In this document: positions 48,656 through 59,991 of the stretch, piece after piece
How the letters are laid out: every line of letters starts with the position of its first letter
Numbering within the stretch: the stretch's first letter is position 1
Assembly: GCF_014649735.1 (NCBI RefSeq)
Contig: NZ_BMTP01000005.1
Location: 1-64,000 of the forward strand
Direction of reading: 5' to 3'
From: Streptomyces lavendofoliae
GTDB taxonomy: Bacteria; Actinomycetota; Actinomycetes; Streptomycetales; Streptomycetaceae
Length of the DNA: 64,000 bases
Notes under the pieces: generated by a model
Told to the model about the DNA's origin: nothing
Database searches by the model: none
Seen by the model: only the letters and a program-made list of their open reading frames with translations
Position numbers and translations under genes: made by a program

Positions 48656-48774
48656 AGGCCCCGACGCGGGTGCGGCGGGGCCTGTTCGTGGGGCGCGGGC
48701 GTGCGGCGCACGCGCGGGGGAGGTGCGGGAGGGCCGGCGGGCGCACGGGCGGACCGGTGCGGGAGGGCCGGCGG
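48656..48774 (-). repeat. Hairpin and 19-base direct repeat before the major tail protein
   Basis: AGGCCCCG (48656-48663) and CGGGGCCT (48676-48683) form a hairpin. Two exact 19-base copies of a G-rich element lie at 48722-48740 and 48756-48774. The 167-base gap between the tail terminator and tube genes has no other feature. Confidence 0.6.
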
Positions 48775-48785
48775 TCCCGCGGTGG

Positions 48786-49187
48786 TCAGGCGGGCCGGAT
48801 CGACAGCCGGACCGTGGCGAGGTAGCGGTTGCCGTTCGGCCGGTTGTAGTCCGGCAGCCAGCGCGGTCCGTCCGCCTCCACCACCTCGGTGACGGCGGCG
48901 CCGCCGTACACCGTGCCGGCGGCTTCGAGCAGCGCGGCCCGGGCGGTGAGGGCGACCGTGTGGGCGGCCGTCTTGTCCGGCCCGTAGACCTCCAGGTCGA
49001 GCAGCGGCCGGTCGAGGTGGAGGTCGTCCACCCAGGCGCCGCCGACGCGGGAGACGAGGACGGCCTTCTGGGTGCCGTCGAATCCGGCGGGCGGCCGGTT
49101 GTCGACCACGACCCCGGTCAGCTCGGGCCGGTTCCTGAGGTGGTCGACCACGAGTCGTTCCACGTCGGGGAAGGCGAGAGGGCTCAC
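48786..49187 (-). CDS. Tail terminator / head-tail joining-type protein
   Basis: 133 residues from a GTG at 49187 with GAAGGGAG upstream. Features: LAFPDVERLVVDHLRNRPEL, KAVLVSRVGGAWVDDLHLDRP and LLDLEVYGPDKTAAHTVALTARAALL, a pattern common in small tail terminator proteins (DUF3168-like) that lie just before the major tail protein. It caps the tail tube at the head-proximal end. Here it is the first gene of the operon, and nothing head-related precedes it. Confidence 0.72.
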   Translation of the reverse strand: MSPLAFPDVERLVVDHLRNRPELTGVVVDNRPPAGFDGTQKAVLVSRVGGAWVDDLHLDRPLLDLEVYGPDKTAAHTVALTARAALLEAAGTVYGGAAVTEVVEADGPRWLPDYNRPNGNRYLATVRLSIRPA

Positions 49188-49382
49188 ATGGACGCTCCCT
49201 TCGAGAGACGTTCGGCGGGGGTGCGGAAAACACGAAGCGGCAGGAACCGCCGCCCGGTTGAGGGCGCAGCTCTGCCGCTGCTCCAAGTGTGATCGAGTGC
49301 CCGGCGGCCCGCAACCAACTTCCCGCGCCCCTGGTGGCGCCGTACCCGACCTTGGTCGTCCGTCTGCGCTACGCTCCTTAGT

Positions 49383-49398
49383 CCGAACAGACATTCGA
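49383..49398. promoter_or_regulatory. LexA-like SOS box in front of the tail operon
   Basis: CCGAACAGACATTCGA matches the actinobacterial/Gram-positive LexA consensus TCGAAC-N4-GTTCGA at 10 of 12 defined bases. It lies about 195 bases before the first tail gene and 120 before the divergent gene at 49521, within an otherwise empty 333-base intergenic region. It could control either direction. Confidence 0.65.
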
Positions 49399-49520
49399 AT
49401 AAGTCGGATGGTTCTCCGAGGCACGGCGCGGAAGGTACGGAAACACCCAGCGGGGCGTGAGGAGTGGTGGGGCGTGGAGACGAGCACGAGGAGCGGGCGG
49501 TTCGCGGACGGTGAGGGCCG

Positions 49521-49808
49521 ATGACGACCAGCCCGCAGGAGCGACTGGCCGATGTGGCGGCCGCCGCCGTGGAGGTGGCGGCGGAGAGCGCGGAAGCCGG
49601 TACGTACACCGGAGGGGTGGGGCGCGCGCTGAGCGCCGTCATCGCCAAGGTGGGCGCCCGCCTCACCATCGACGCCGAGGTGCGCGGCTTCTCCAGCGGC
49701 TGGCAGGAGGCCGTGGCGACGATGTCCGGTGACCGCCCCGGGCCGGCCCCCGCCCCCGCTCCCGTCTTCCCCATGCCCACCCGGCGCGACCCGGCGGAAC
49801 ACGCCTGA
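49521..49808 (+). CDS. Small hypothetical protein divergent from the tail operon
   Basis: 95 residues, ATG with weak GTGAGGG upstream. Not recognised. Residues 1-65 are helical and Ala-rich (ERLADVAAAAVEVAAESAEAG; RALSAVIAKVGARLTI), then a Pro-rich tail. It shares the intergenic region that contains the LexA-like box, so it may be damage-inducible. A terminator follows at 49859. Confidence 0.6.
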   Translation: MTTSPQERLADVAAAAVEVAAESAEAGTYTGGVGRALSAVIAKVGARLTIDAEVRGFSSGWQEAVATMSGDRPGPAPAPAPVFPMPTRRDPAEHA

Positions 49809-49858
49809 CGGACGAGGACGCGGACGAGGACGCGGACCACGACCATGGACGCGGAAAA

Positions 49859-49898
49859 CGCCGGGGCGGCCTTTCCCTGAGGGAAGGCCGCCCCGGCG
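49859..49898. terminator. Bidirectional terminator
   Basis: An 18-pair hairpin with a one-base bulge, CGCCGGGGCGGCC and its complement around CCTGAGG, between the convergent genes 49521-49808 and 49969-50181. Confidence 0.85.
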
Positions 49899-49968
49899 TC
49901 GTGCGCGGCGTGCGGGTGTACGTCCGTGCAGAGGTGCGTGTGCGGTGCGTGGGGCGGGCGGTACGGGT

Positions 49969-50181
49969 CTAGCCTCCGCGCCGGGCCGAGCGCTCCGCCG
50001 CGAACACGTCCTCCAGCCGGAAGAGCCGCGCGCGGCCCTGCCGCCCGGCGGGCGCCAGCCGCCCGATCTGCACCCACTTGCGGATCGTGGCGGGCAGGAC
50101 GCCCGCCTCCCGCGCGGCCATCTGGCCGGTGACGAGCGTCGGACCGGCCGTGCGGCCGGGCGCGGTGGACGTACGGCTCAT
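49969..50181 (-). CDS. Small helix-turn-helix DNA-binding protein
   Basis: 70 residues from the ATG at 50181, overlapping the upstream gene by four bases (ATGA). MerR/excisionase-type winged helix: TGQMAAREAGVLPATIRKWVQIGRL followed by the wing RQGRARLFRLEDVFA, in segments. Such proteins act as excisionases or small regulators in actinobacterial mobile elements. No integrase is present, so a regulator role in the locus is more likely. Confidence 0.78.
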   Translation of the reverse strand: MSRTSTAPGRTAGPTLVTGQMAAREAGVLPATIRKWVQIGRLAPAGRQGRARLFRLEDVFAAERSARRGG

Positions 50182-50984
50182 CGGGCGACCCCCTCGTCCA
50201 TCCCGGCGGCGATCCGCTCCGCCCCGCCCTCCGCGGCACCGGCCAGGTCCTGCCAGGCGTCCTCCTCCCACACGTGCCGGAACGCCGGGTCGGTCGGACA
50301 GTCGCAGTCCGGCACCCCGCACCGGCACCCCGGGTTCACGCACACCACGGCCCGGCTCTCCGGGAACGCCCGCAGCGACACCGAGTCGCACCACGGACAG
50401 CGGCCGGACACCCGCACCATCGTCTCGGCCTCGCCCAGGGCGCGGGCACAGCGCCGTGCCATGCGCCGCAGCTCGTCCCGCACGTGCGCGGCGAGCGTGG
50501 GGTCGCCGGAGACCCGGCCGAGCAGCGCGGTGAGCCGCCGCAGCCGCTCCGGCACGTCGGCCCGGCGCGGCCGGCCGAGGCCCAGCCGGTCGTACACCGC
50601 CTCCTCCAGCTCGGTCACCCCGTCGGTGATGTCCCGGAGCGCGTCGGACACGTGCAGGCGGATGGGCGAGGCGGTGTGCCCCGGTACGGACAGTCCGTGC
50701 CGCTGCTCGTTCAGCAGCGCCTCGCGGCGCTCGTCGCGCAGCCGGGCGGAGCGGGCCGCGAGCTGGGCGGGCCCGGGGGCCGGCCGGTCGGCGGCCCCGG
50801 CGCCGCCGCGCCCCGGGGCGGGGGCCAGCTCGGTGAGCAGCTCCGGGAACTGGCGCAGCAGCATGGCGGTCCACAGCGCGGCGTCCCGTACGGCTCCGGG
50901 GGCGTCGGGGACGCGTGCGGGGGCCGTGGGGACGGGGATGGCGTGGGCGACGGCGGTGGCGGCCGGCGGCTGGGTGGCGGGCAT
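50178..50984 (-). CDS. Zinc-finger-containing hypothetical protein of the tail locus
   Basis: 268 residues. A helical middle region (SDALRDITDGVTELEEAVYD; DELRRMARRCARALGEAETM) is followed by a cysteine-rich ribbon about residues 194-222: CPWC, then CVNPGCRCGVPDCDCP. The final 40 residues are acidic with a HVWEEDAWQDLAG segment. I recognise this type as common in streptomycete phage-derived loci, but its function is unknown. Cotranslated with the small HTH protein. Confidence 0.65.
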   Translation of the reverse strand: MPATQPPAATAVAHAIPVPTAPARVPDAPGAVRDAALWTAMLLRQFPELLTELAPAPGRGGAGAADRPAPGPAQLAARSARLRDERREALLNEQRHGLSVPGHTASPIRLHVSDALRDITDGVTELEEAVYDRLGLGRPRRADVPERLRRLTALLGRVSGDPTLAAHVRDELRRMARRCARALGEAETMVRVSGRCPWCDSVSLRAFPESRAVVCVNPGCRCGVPDCDCPTDPAFRHVWEEDAWQDLAGAAEGGAERIAAGMDEGVAR

Positions 50985-51143
50985 GGGGTGCTCCCTCCTG
51001 TGCGGTCGGCGAGGACGCCGACCCTGTGGGGCGGTGCTTACGGCGGGGCGCGGGCCGGCCGGGGTGCGTGACGGCCGGACGGGTGGCGTGCCGGGTGCGC
51101 GGGCGGGTCGCCTCGGCCGCGCGGCGGGCGTCGGCGGGTTGCC

Positions 51144-51470
51144 TCAGGCCGCTCGGCGGAGCGGGGCGGGAGTGCCGCCGTGTTGCCCGCCGCCGCTGGT
51201 GCCGCCGCCGGCGTGAGCGCGGTTGCGGCGGGACGGGTCGACCGGCCGCCCGTTGTGCCAGAGCCGGCCGGCGCTGACGCCGTCGAACCAGGTGTGCGCC
51301 GGGTCGACGGTCTCCTCGCACTCCCGCGCCACCGGGCACCGCGCACAGGCCCGGAGGGCGGGTTCGGCGTCGGCGGGACGGCGGGCGAAGACCACCTGGG
51401 GCGGCATGCCCGCGCACGCGGCGGCGGCGCGCCAGCCGGAGTGGTCGCTGTGGGAGGAAGGTACGGACAT
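51144..51470 (-). CDS. WhiB-like iron-sulfur regulator
   Basis: 108 residues from the ATG at 51470. The four cluster-binding cysteines follow the Wbl pattern C-xn-C-x2-C-x5-C: AAACAGM, then ALRACARCPVARECEETVD. The turn motif G[VI]WGG is altered to WFDGVSAGRLWHNGR, and the C-terminal basic region is Gly/Arg-rich. WhiB-like proteins bind 4Fe-4S clusters and usually act with the principal sigma factor; they also occur in actinophages. It is transcribed divergently from the XRE gene. Confidence 0.85.
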   Translation of the reverse strand: MSVPSSHSDHSGWRAAAACAGMPPQVVFARRPADAEPALRACARCPVARECEETVDPAHTWFDGVSAGRLWHNGRPVDPSRRNRAHAGGGTSGGGQHGGTPAPLRRAA

Positions 51471-51510
51471 GGCGGGACCCCCTGGATGCGCATGCGAACG
51501 AACGAGCGAA

Positions 51511-51623
51511 GTGCGTTGCGAGCACGCACCTTCGCATGTTGCGAGCGTGCACGCAACCAAGAAATGGGAGGCGGCGACTCCGTACGTCGACGCAACCTTC
51601 ACAATTGCGTGCGCGATAGCGCG
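51511..51623. promoter_or_regulatory. Divergent control region with inverted repeats
   Basis: Between the whiB-like and XRE genes there are GTGCGT-N7-ACGCAC (51511-51529), GTTGCG-N8-CGCAAC (51538-51557) and GCGC-GATA-GCGC (about 51611-51622). A further CGCAAC lies at 51590-51595. The spacing suggests operators for a dimeric repressor, plausibly the XRE protein encoded next door. Confidence 0.5.
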
Positions 51624-51682
51624 TAGTTCGTGCGTGCAAGCGCGATACTCTGGTCGCCACCGCGAAGGGAGGGACGTTGCCC

Positions 51683-52168
51683 ATGTCTGCCGGCGAACTG
51701 GAAGAGTTCACTGCCTGGATCGAAGGAGTGATCCGACGCCAGGGGTACGACATCGACAGCCCGCGCGGCGGCGGCAAGTCCCGCCTCGCCGACGAGGCGG
51801 GGGTGCACCGGGCGGCCATCACCCGGCTCCTTCAGGGGCAGAGCATGCCGGACCTGGAGACCATGCGCCGGCTCGCGCACGTGCTGCGCATCCCGGTGCG
51901 CGACATGCTCATCAAGTCGGGCCGCCTGACGGAGGAGGACCTCCCCCTGCCCGGCCTCCCGGAGGACGTACCGCCCGCCGAGGAGACGGCGCCCGCCGCC
52001 CTCACGCTCGAACAGGCGGCGGCCGGGCTCGGCATCCCGCCCGAGCAGCGGGAGATGTTCATCCGTGTCGCGGGGCAGTTCCTGCCCGGCTGGTCGCCCG
52101 CCCGCGCCGAGCACGACGCGGCCGCGGGGCCGAGACCCGCGGACGCCAAGGGTGCCCGCCAGGCCTGA
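51683..52168 (+). CDS. XRE-family transcriptional regulator
   Basis: 161 residues from the ATG at 51683 with GAAGGGAGGG nine bases upstream; a TTG two codons earlier is too close to that site. HTH about residues 30-75: KSRLADEAGVHRAAITRLLQG and LETMRRLAHVLRIPVRDML. The C-terminal part is Pro/Glu-rich with a short helix (GIPPEQREMFIRVAGQFLPG). Likely the repressor of the whiB-like operon and perhaps of the tail locus (inference from divergence and nearby repeats). Confidence 0.8.
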   Translation: MSAGELEEFTAWIEGVIRRQGYDIDSPRGGGKSRLADEAGVHRAAITRLLQGQSMPDLETMRRLAHVLRIPVRDMLIKSGRLTEEDLPLPGLPEDVPPAEETAPAALTLEQAAAGLGIPPEQREMFIRVAGQFLPGWSPARAEHDAAAGPRPADAKGARQA

Positions 52169-52348
52169 CGCGGCCGTTCTCTAAGCTGTTGACGCCTGTC
52201 CCCACGATTTCGCAGGCTGAACGTCCCGGCGGCGCCCACGCCCCGGGAACGCCGCCGCACGCCCGGGTCGCCGGCGAGGCCGTACCGGCGGCAGCGGTGG
52301 AAGCGGCAGTGGTGGAACCGGCAGCGACGGGTCGCGGAAGAGAGTGTC

Positions 52349-53093
52349 ATGGTCGAGGGCGAGGGGTGCTCCCGACCGACCGGCGACCCGCGCGAGAGCG
52401 AGCCCGAAGCGCCCGGGGCGCGGGGCCCGGTCCGCGGACTCCCCGAACCGGCCGCCGACCTCCCGACGCTGTTCGCCACCCTGGGCCGCCACCTGGAGGG
52501 CCACGCGCCCGAGGAGGTGGTGGTGCTGCTGCGCGAGGAACTGGCCCGCCGCGAGTTCGAGGCGTACGTCAACGGCTGGCGCGACGCCGCCGACCAGTAC
52601 GAACCCGTCCTGGAGGAGGCCCGCCGCATCGCGCAGGCCCGCCGCCTGCGGCTGGTCGGCCGCACCCCGGGCCAGGCGGCGGTCATCCCCTTCCCGCACG
52701 GCGACGGCCGGGACGCGGCAGGCGGGGACCCCGACGACGCGACCCCCGGGCCGGGCGACCCGCGCCCCGCCCCCGACGGGCCCCGCGCCCCCGCCCCCCG
52801 CCGCCCCGAGGCGTCCGCCCCGCCCGCCGGCCGCACCGGCGCCGGCCCCGGCGCACCCGAGCGGCGGCGCTCCCGGGACACGCAGGACCGCCGCGCCGCC
52901 GCCCCCCGCCGCGAGCGGGACGGCGCCCAGGGCGCGCCCGGCCGCGGGGGGGGCCAAGGGCAAGGAGCAGGACCCCGAGGCGCGCGACCCTGGCGCCACC
53001 CGCCCCGGGCTCGTCGCCAAGTCACCGCACTCCAGGGTCCCCACCATCCCGCCGCTCCCCGGCCGCCGTCGCGCCCCCGGCGACGCCCCCTGA
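52349..53093 (+). pseudogene. Hypothetical gene interrupted by a frameshift at a G8 tract
   Basis: From the ATG at 52349 the frame is good to about 52945: helical ADLPTLFATLGRHLEG, EEVVVLLREELARREFEAYV and YEPVLEEARRIAQARRLRLVG, then a Pro/Arg-rich part. At 52946-52953 there are eight G in a row. Beyond it, the original frame becomes Arg/Pro noise, while the +2 frame continues with strong third-position GC and sensible sequence (AKGKEQDPEARDPG, LVAKSPHSRVPTIPPLP) to a stop at 53093. The intact protein would be about 248 residues. Sequencing error, real mutation and phase variation are all possible. Not recognised. Confidence 0.65.
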
Positions 53094-53229
53094 CCCCCAC
53101 CCCCCGCCCCCGCCGGAGGCCGGCGCGCGGTGTGTGCGCGGGCCCGGCGAGCGCCCTCGCCGGCCCGGGCGTGGCGGGTGCCGTGGCCCGCGCCGCGCCC
53201 GGGGCCCGCTCGGGGCAAGAGCATTTGTT

Positions 53230-53258
53230 TTGACCCAGGTCCGTACGGTAGGTACGCT
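53230..53258 (+). promoter_or_regulatory. rpsL operon promoter
   Basis: TTGACC at 53230-53235 and TACGCT at 53253-53258, spacer 17. Leader of about 190 bases. The 359-base gap between the frameshifted gene and rpsL also holds the hairpin element at 53378. Confidence 0.75.
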
Positions 53259-53377
53259 CAGACCTTGTGCCTGGGGTGTGCCTGGGCTCCTGTGCGTGTC
53301 TGCAACCGCACGGCGAGCCGTGAACGGCCACCGCGATCCGCGCCCTTCTCCGCCTCGCGGCGGGAGTACGCGGTATT

Positions 53378-53402
53378 CGACACACCCGACCGCGTGGGTC
53401 GG
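53378..53402 (+). repeat. Leader hairpin element shared with the rpsJ leader (copy 1)
   Basis: 25 bases from CGACACAC to GTGGGTCGG, with a stem CCCGACC-GCGT-GGGTCGG. It differs at one base from 63051-63075 in the S10 operon leader. Confidence 0.8.
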
Positions 53403-53452
53403 CGACGTTCCAGGTTAGCTTTACTACACGGCACACAGAAACCGGAGAAGTA

Positions 53453-53824
53453 GTGCCTACGATCCAGCAGCTGGTCCGGAAGGGCCGGCAGGACAAGGTC
53501 GAGAAGAACAAGACGCCCGCACTCGAGGGTTCTCCTCAGCGCCGCGGCGTCTGCACGCGTGTGTTCACGACCACCCCGAAGAAGCCGAACTCGGCCCTGC
53601 GTAAGGTCGCGCGTGTGCGTCTGACCAGCGGGATCGAGGTCACCGCTTACATTCCGGGTGAGGGACACAACCTGCAGGAGCACTCCATCGTGCTCGTGCG
53701 TGGTGGCCGTGTGAAGGACCTGCCGGGTGTTCGTTACAAGATCATCCGCGGTTCGCTCGACACCCAGGGTGTCAAGAACCGCAAGCAGGCCCGCAGCCGC
53801 TACGGCGCCAAGAAGGAGAAGTAA
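53453..53824 (+). CDS. rpsL: 30S ribosomal protein S12
   Basis: 123 residues, GTG with ACCGGAGAAG upstream. The decoding-site loop [19 protein letters not shown] carries Lys43, and [13 protein letters not shown] carries Lys88; both are the wild-type residues whose substitution gives streptomycin resistance. First gene of the str operon. Confidence 0.97.
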   Translation: MPTIQQLVRKGRQDKVEKNKTPALEGSPQRRGVCTRVFTTTPKKPNSALRKVARVRLTSGIEVTAYIPGEGHNLQEHSIVLVRGGRVKDLPGVRYKIIRGSLDTQGVKNRKQARSRYGAKKEK

Positions 53825-53826
53825 GA

Positions 53827-54297
53827 ATGCCTCGTAAGGGCCCCGCCCCGAAGCGCCCGGTCATCATCGACCCGGTCTACGGCTCTCCTCTGGTGACCTC
53901 GCTCATCAACAAGATCCTGCTGAACGGCAAGCGCTCCACCGCCGAGCGGATCGTCTACGGCGCCATGGAAGGCCTCCGCGAGAAGACCGGCAACGACCCG
54001 GTCATCACGCTGAAGCGCGCCCTCGAGAACGTCAAGCCGTCCCTCGAGGTCAAGTCCCGCCGCGTCGGTGGCGCCACCTACCAGGTGCCGATCGAGGTCA
54101 AGCCCGGTCGCGCCTCCACGCTCGCGCTCCGCTGGCTCGTGGGCTACTCCCGCGCCCGTCGCGAGAAGACCATGACCGAGCGCCTCATGAACGAGCTCCT
54201 CGACGCCTCCAACGGCCTCGGTGCTTCGGTCAAGAAGCGTGAGGACACGCACAAGATGGCCGAGTCCAACAAGGCCTTCGCGCACTACCGCTGGTAG
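53827..54297 (+). CDS. rpsG: 30S ribosomal protein S7
   Basis: 156 residues, ATG two bases after the rpsL stop with AAGGAGAAGTAAG as the ribosome site. Family sequence throughout: [39 protein letters not shown] and the C-terminal [15 protein letters not shown]. It organises the 3' domain of 16S rRNA. Confidence 0.97.
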   Translation: MPRKGPAPKRPVIIDPVYGSPLVTSLINKILLNGKRSTAERIVYGAMEGLREKTGNDPVITLKRALENVKPSLEVKSRRVGGATYQVPIEVKPGRASTLALRWLVGYSRARREKTMTERLMNELLDASNGLGASVKKREDTHKMAESNKAFAHYRW

Positions 54298-54335
54298 TCG
54301 CACCCACATCGAGACCGAGAGAAGACTGAAGCCTT

Positions 54336-56462
<2,127 letters not shown>

Positions 56463-56493
56463 CTCTCCCGGGTTCACGCTTTAGGCTTGACAC

Positions 56494-56544
56494 CATCCGC
56501 CGGGGCTTCGGCCCCGCAACCCGAGGCAGGGGCCCCGGCGGGTG
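56494..56544 (+). promoter_or_regulatory. Mutually exclusive hairpins in the fusA-tuf gap
   Basis: Hairpin A: CGGGGC TTCG GCCCCG at 56501-56516. Hairpin B: CATCCGCCGGGG (56494-56505) with CCCCGGCGGGTG (56533-56544), eleven Watson-Crick pairs plus one G-U. They share bases 56501-56505 and cannot form together. A TTGACA at 56487 has no matching -10. A separate tuf1 promoter in this gap has been described in streptomycetes. Confidence 0.45.
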
Positions 56545-56612
56545 GCCACCCAGCAAAGATCACCTGGCGCCGATGAGTAAGGCGTACCAGAACCACTCTC
56601 AGGAGGACCCCA

Positions 56613-57806
<1,194 letters not shown>

Positions 57807-57844
57807 TTCGGATCCGACCTGGTAGCTCGTCGCTGAGCTGCAAG

Positions 57845-57876
57845 AAGGGCCCCGCACCTCACGGTGCGGGGCCCTT
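57845..57876. terminator. Terminator after tuf
   Basis: AAGGGCCCCGCACC and GGTGCGGGGCCCTT are perfect 14-base arms around a four-base loop. Serves the str operon and the convergent deacetylase gene. Confidence 0.9.
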
Positions 57877-57903
57877 CGCGTGGTACGGGTCGTCCGCGCG
57901 CGG

Positions 57904-59991
57904 TCAGCTCCGGGTGCGCGGGTCGGGGGTCCACGTCCACGGGTGGGCGTCGGCGCCCATGCCGATGGCGAGGACGCCGTGCCGGCCGCCGGCGTGGAGG
58001 CCGGCCTGTGCCAGGGCGACGGCTCCCCGTGTACGGGTGGAGAGGCGGCCCGCCGGGGTGCGGACCTGGACGCGACCGCGGAGGTCCCTGCCCAGGAGGG
58101 CCGGGCCCTGCGGGGTGGCGGTCGCCGCGACCGGACCGTAGCCGTCGAACGCCACCCGGGGCAGGGCGGTGCCGTCGGGGCGGACGACCGTCAGGTCCGC
58201 GCGGGTGGGCGCGCGGTAGTGGAGCGCCAGGCCCCCGTCGGGCGTGGCCGCCACCGCCACCGGGTCGCCGGAGACCGGCAGGGCGGTCCCGGCACGGAAC
58301 GCGACCGGTGCGCCGGGCGCGTCCTGCGTCCAGTGGTGGACGCCCTCGCGGCCCGCCGCGAACAGGTGCACGCGCCCCGCCCCGTCCACAGCCGCCGACA
58401 GCCCGTCCTGCACCTCGGCCCCGCCGAGGTCCCTCCAGGGGCCCCAGGTGCCGTCGGTGTCGCGGACCCGGCCGGCGACCCCCTTGTCCGCGTCACGCAC
58501 GAAGAGGTGGACCCGGCCGTCCCCGCCGGTCACCGCCACCGGGACGCCCAGCCGCCGGCCCCGGTCGTCCCGGCGCTCGGGGTTGCCCAGGCCGGTCCAG
58601 GCGAGGAACGGCCCGCCCGGCTCGCGCTGCTCCAGCAGGACGACCTCGCGCCGGTTCGGGCCGCCGTGCCCGCCGAGCGCCGCGAACCGGAGCCCGAACA
58701 GCAGTTGCCGGCCGTCCTCCAGGGTCACCCCGCCGAGCGCCGGCGCCAGTGGTCCGCCGCCCAGGTCGCCCGGCTCGCCCCACTGCCCGCTGCCGGGTGC
58801 CGTCTCGCGCCAGCGCACCGCTCGCAGGCCCAGCACCCCGTACACGGCGAGCCGCCCGTCCGGCTCGGCGGCCACGACCGGCGCGGCGCCCGGGTAGCGG
58901 TGGTGGGTGGCGCGTACCCAGCCCTTCTTGTTGGTGAGCGGACGGACGCCGCCGACGTTGTAGTCCCCGCAACCGCCGCTGTTGCCGCAGCTCCAGGACG
59001 GGTCGCCGCCGTACGGCACGAGGTGCGCGGCCTTCTCCCGGAGCACCGGAGCGGGGAGGTTCTTGGGCCAGTGCCGGTTGTAGTACCCCCGGAAGGACGT
59101 GGCCACGAAGGCGGGGATCGCGCCCCCGTCCTCCGTCGCGCCGGCCACCCAGCGGATCATGGCGGCCCAGGAGAAGGACGCGACGGCGGTGTGGTCGGCG
59201 TGGTCCGAGTAGCCCGGCTGCTCGGAGTCCTTCTTGCGGGTCCTCTCGTCGCTGTGCTGGATGTCGGGGTCCGGGTCCAGGGTGTGGATCACGGTGGGCC
59301 GGTAGCGCTCCATGAGCCCGACGAGGACGTCGACGAGCGCGTCGTAGTCGTACGTGTCGGCCCTGCGTACGGGGGAGTCGTCGGCCACCACGGTGCGCAG
59401 TCCGAGCGCCCGGTCCTTCCACAGGCTCGGCAGGGCCGTCCAGCGGCGGGGGGCGTGCATCGAGAGGTTGAGGAAGACCAGCTCGACCCGGCGGTTGCCG
59501 TGGGTCAGGGTGTTGATCTCGGCCCGGCGATCACCCCGGAGGGTGATGACGCCCTTCTGCCAGGTGGTGAACATGTCCAGCCCGAGCATCGCGGCGTACG
59601 CCTGGCGCAGGCCCTGGTGGCGGGCGGAGGAGTAGGCCGCCTTGTCGGCGGGGACCTCGCCCTTGTGCCCGGGTATGTGGTTCCTGCCGTCGTGCTCGCC
59701 GGCGGTGACGTAGACGGAGACCAGCGGGACGCCGGCGTCCACCATGCGCTGGGTGTCGGGGTTCATGAAGTACAGGTCGTCGTCCGGGTGGGCCGCGATC
59801 TGCAGCAGCTGCGCGCGCCGGGTGCTGGTGATCGGCATTCCCGGCGCGGGATCCGCCGTGGGCCCGCCGCGCCGGGGCGCGGGCACCGAACAGCCGGCGA
59901 CGGCCGCCAGCGCCACGGCGGAGGCGGACGCCAGTACGCCCCGCCGCCGGAAAACCGCAGGGCTCGACCCTGCCCCCCGTATCTCGTCCAC
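57904..59991 (-). CDS. Secreted PIG-L family deacetylase lipoprotein with C-terminal beta-propeller-like region
   Basis: 695 residues from a GTG at 59991 with GGGGGAAG upstream. Signal: [11 protein letters not shown] has the twin-arginine pattern and AVAGC is a lipobox, so a Tat-exported lipoprotein is likely. PIG-L domain about residues 50-310: the zinc motif [12 protein letters not shown] and the later [11 protein letters not shown]. The second half (about 370-695) is made of repeats like [15 protein letters not shown] and [14 protein letters not shown], resembling sugar-binding propellers. Family members deacetylate N-acetylglucosamine-type sugars. The substrate here may be extracellular glycans (inference). 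Stands alone between str and the regulator pair. Confidence 0.85.
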   Translation of the reverse strand: MDEIRGAGSSPAVFRRRGVLASASAVALAAVAGCSVPAPRRGGPTADPAPGMPITSTRRAQLLQIAAHPDDDLYFMNPDTQRMVDAGVPLVSVYVTAGEHDGRNHIPGHKGEVPADKAAYSSARHQGLRQAYAAMLGLDMFTTWQKGVITLRGDRRAEINTLTHGNRRVELVFLNLSMHAPRRWTALPSLWKDRALGLRTVVADDSPVRRADTYDYDALVDVLVGLMERYRPTVIHTLDPDPDIQHSDERTRKKDSEQPGYSDHADHTAVASFSWAAMIRWVAGATEDGGAIPAFVATSFRGYYNRHWPKNLPAPVLREKAAHLVPYGGDPSWSCGNSGGCGDYNVGGVRPLTNKKGWVRATHHRYPGAAPVVAAEPDGRLAVYGVLGLRAVRWRETAPGSGQWGEPGDLGGGPLAPALGGVTLEDGRQLLFGLRFAALGGHGGPNRREVVLLEQREPGGPFLAWTGLGNPERRDDRGRRLGVPVAVTGGDGRVHLFVRDADKGVAGRVRDTDGTWGPWRDLGGAEVQDGLSAAVDGAGRVHLFAAGREGVHHWTQDAPGAPVAFRAGTALPVSGDPVAVAATPDGGLALHYRAPTRADLTVVRPDGTALPRVAFDGYGPVAATATPQGPALLGRDLRGRVQVRTPAGRLSTRTRGAVALAQAGLHAGGRHGVLAIGMGADAHPWTWTPDPRTRS

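Noticed and set aside
38634..49187. Contractile injection system or R-type tailocin
   Set aside because: No sheath, spike, baseplate wedge or AAA ATPase gene; tape measure, hub and chaperone types are siphovirus-like.
38634..53093. Complete prophage
   Set aside because: No integrase, terminase, portal, capsid or replication genes, and no flanking direct repeats noticed at the rpoC or rpsL sides.
56487..56492. TTGACA as a tuf promoter -35
   Set aside because: No A/T-rich hexamer 16-19 bases downstream; the region there is GGCCCC.
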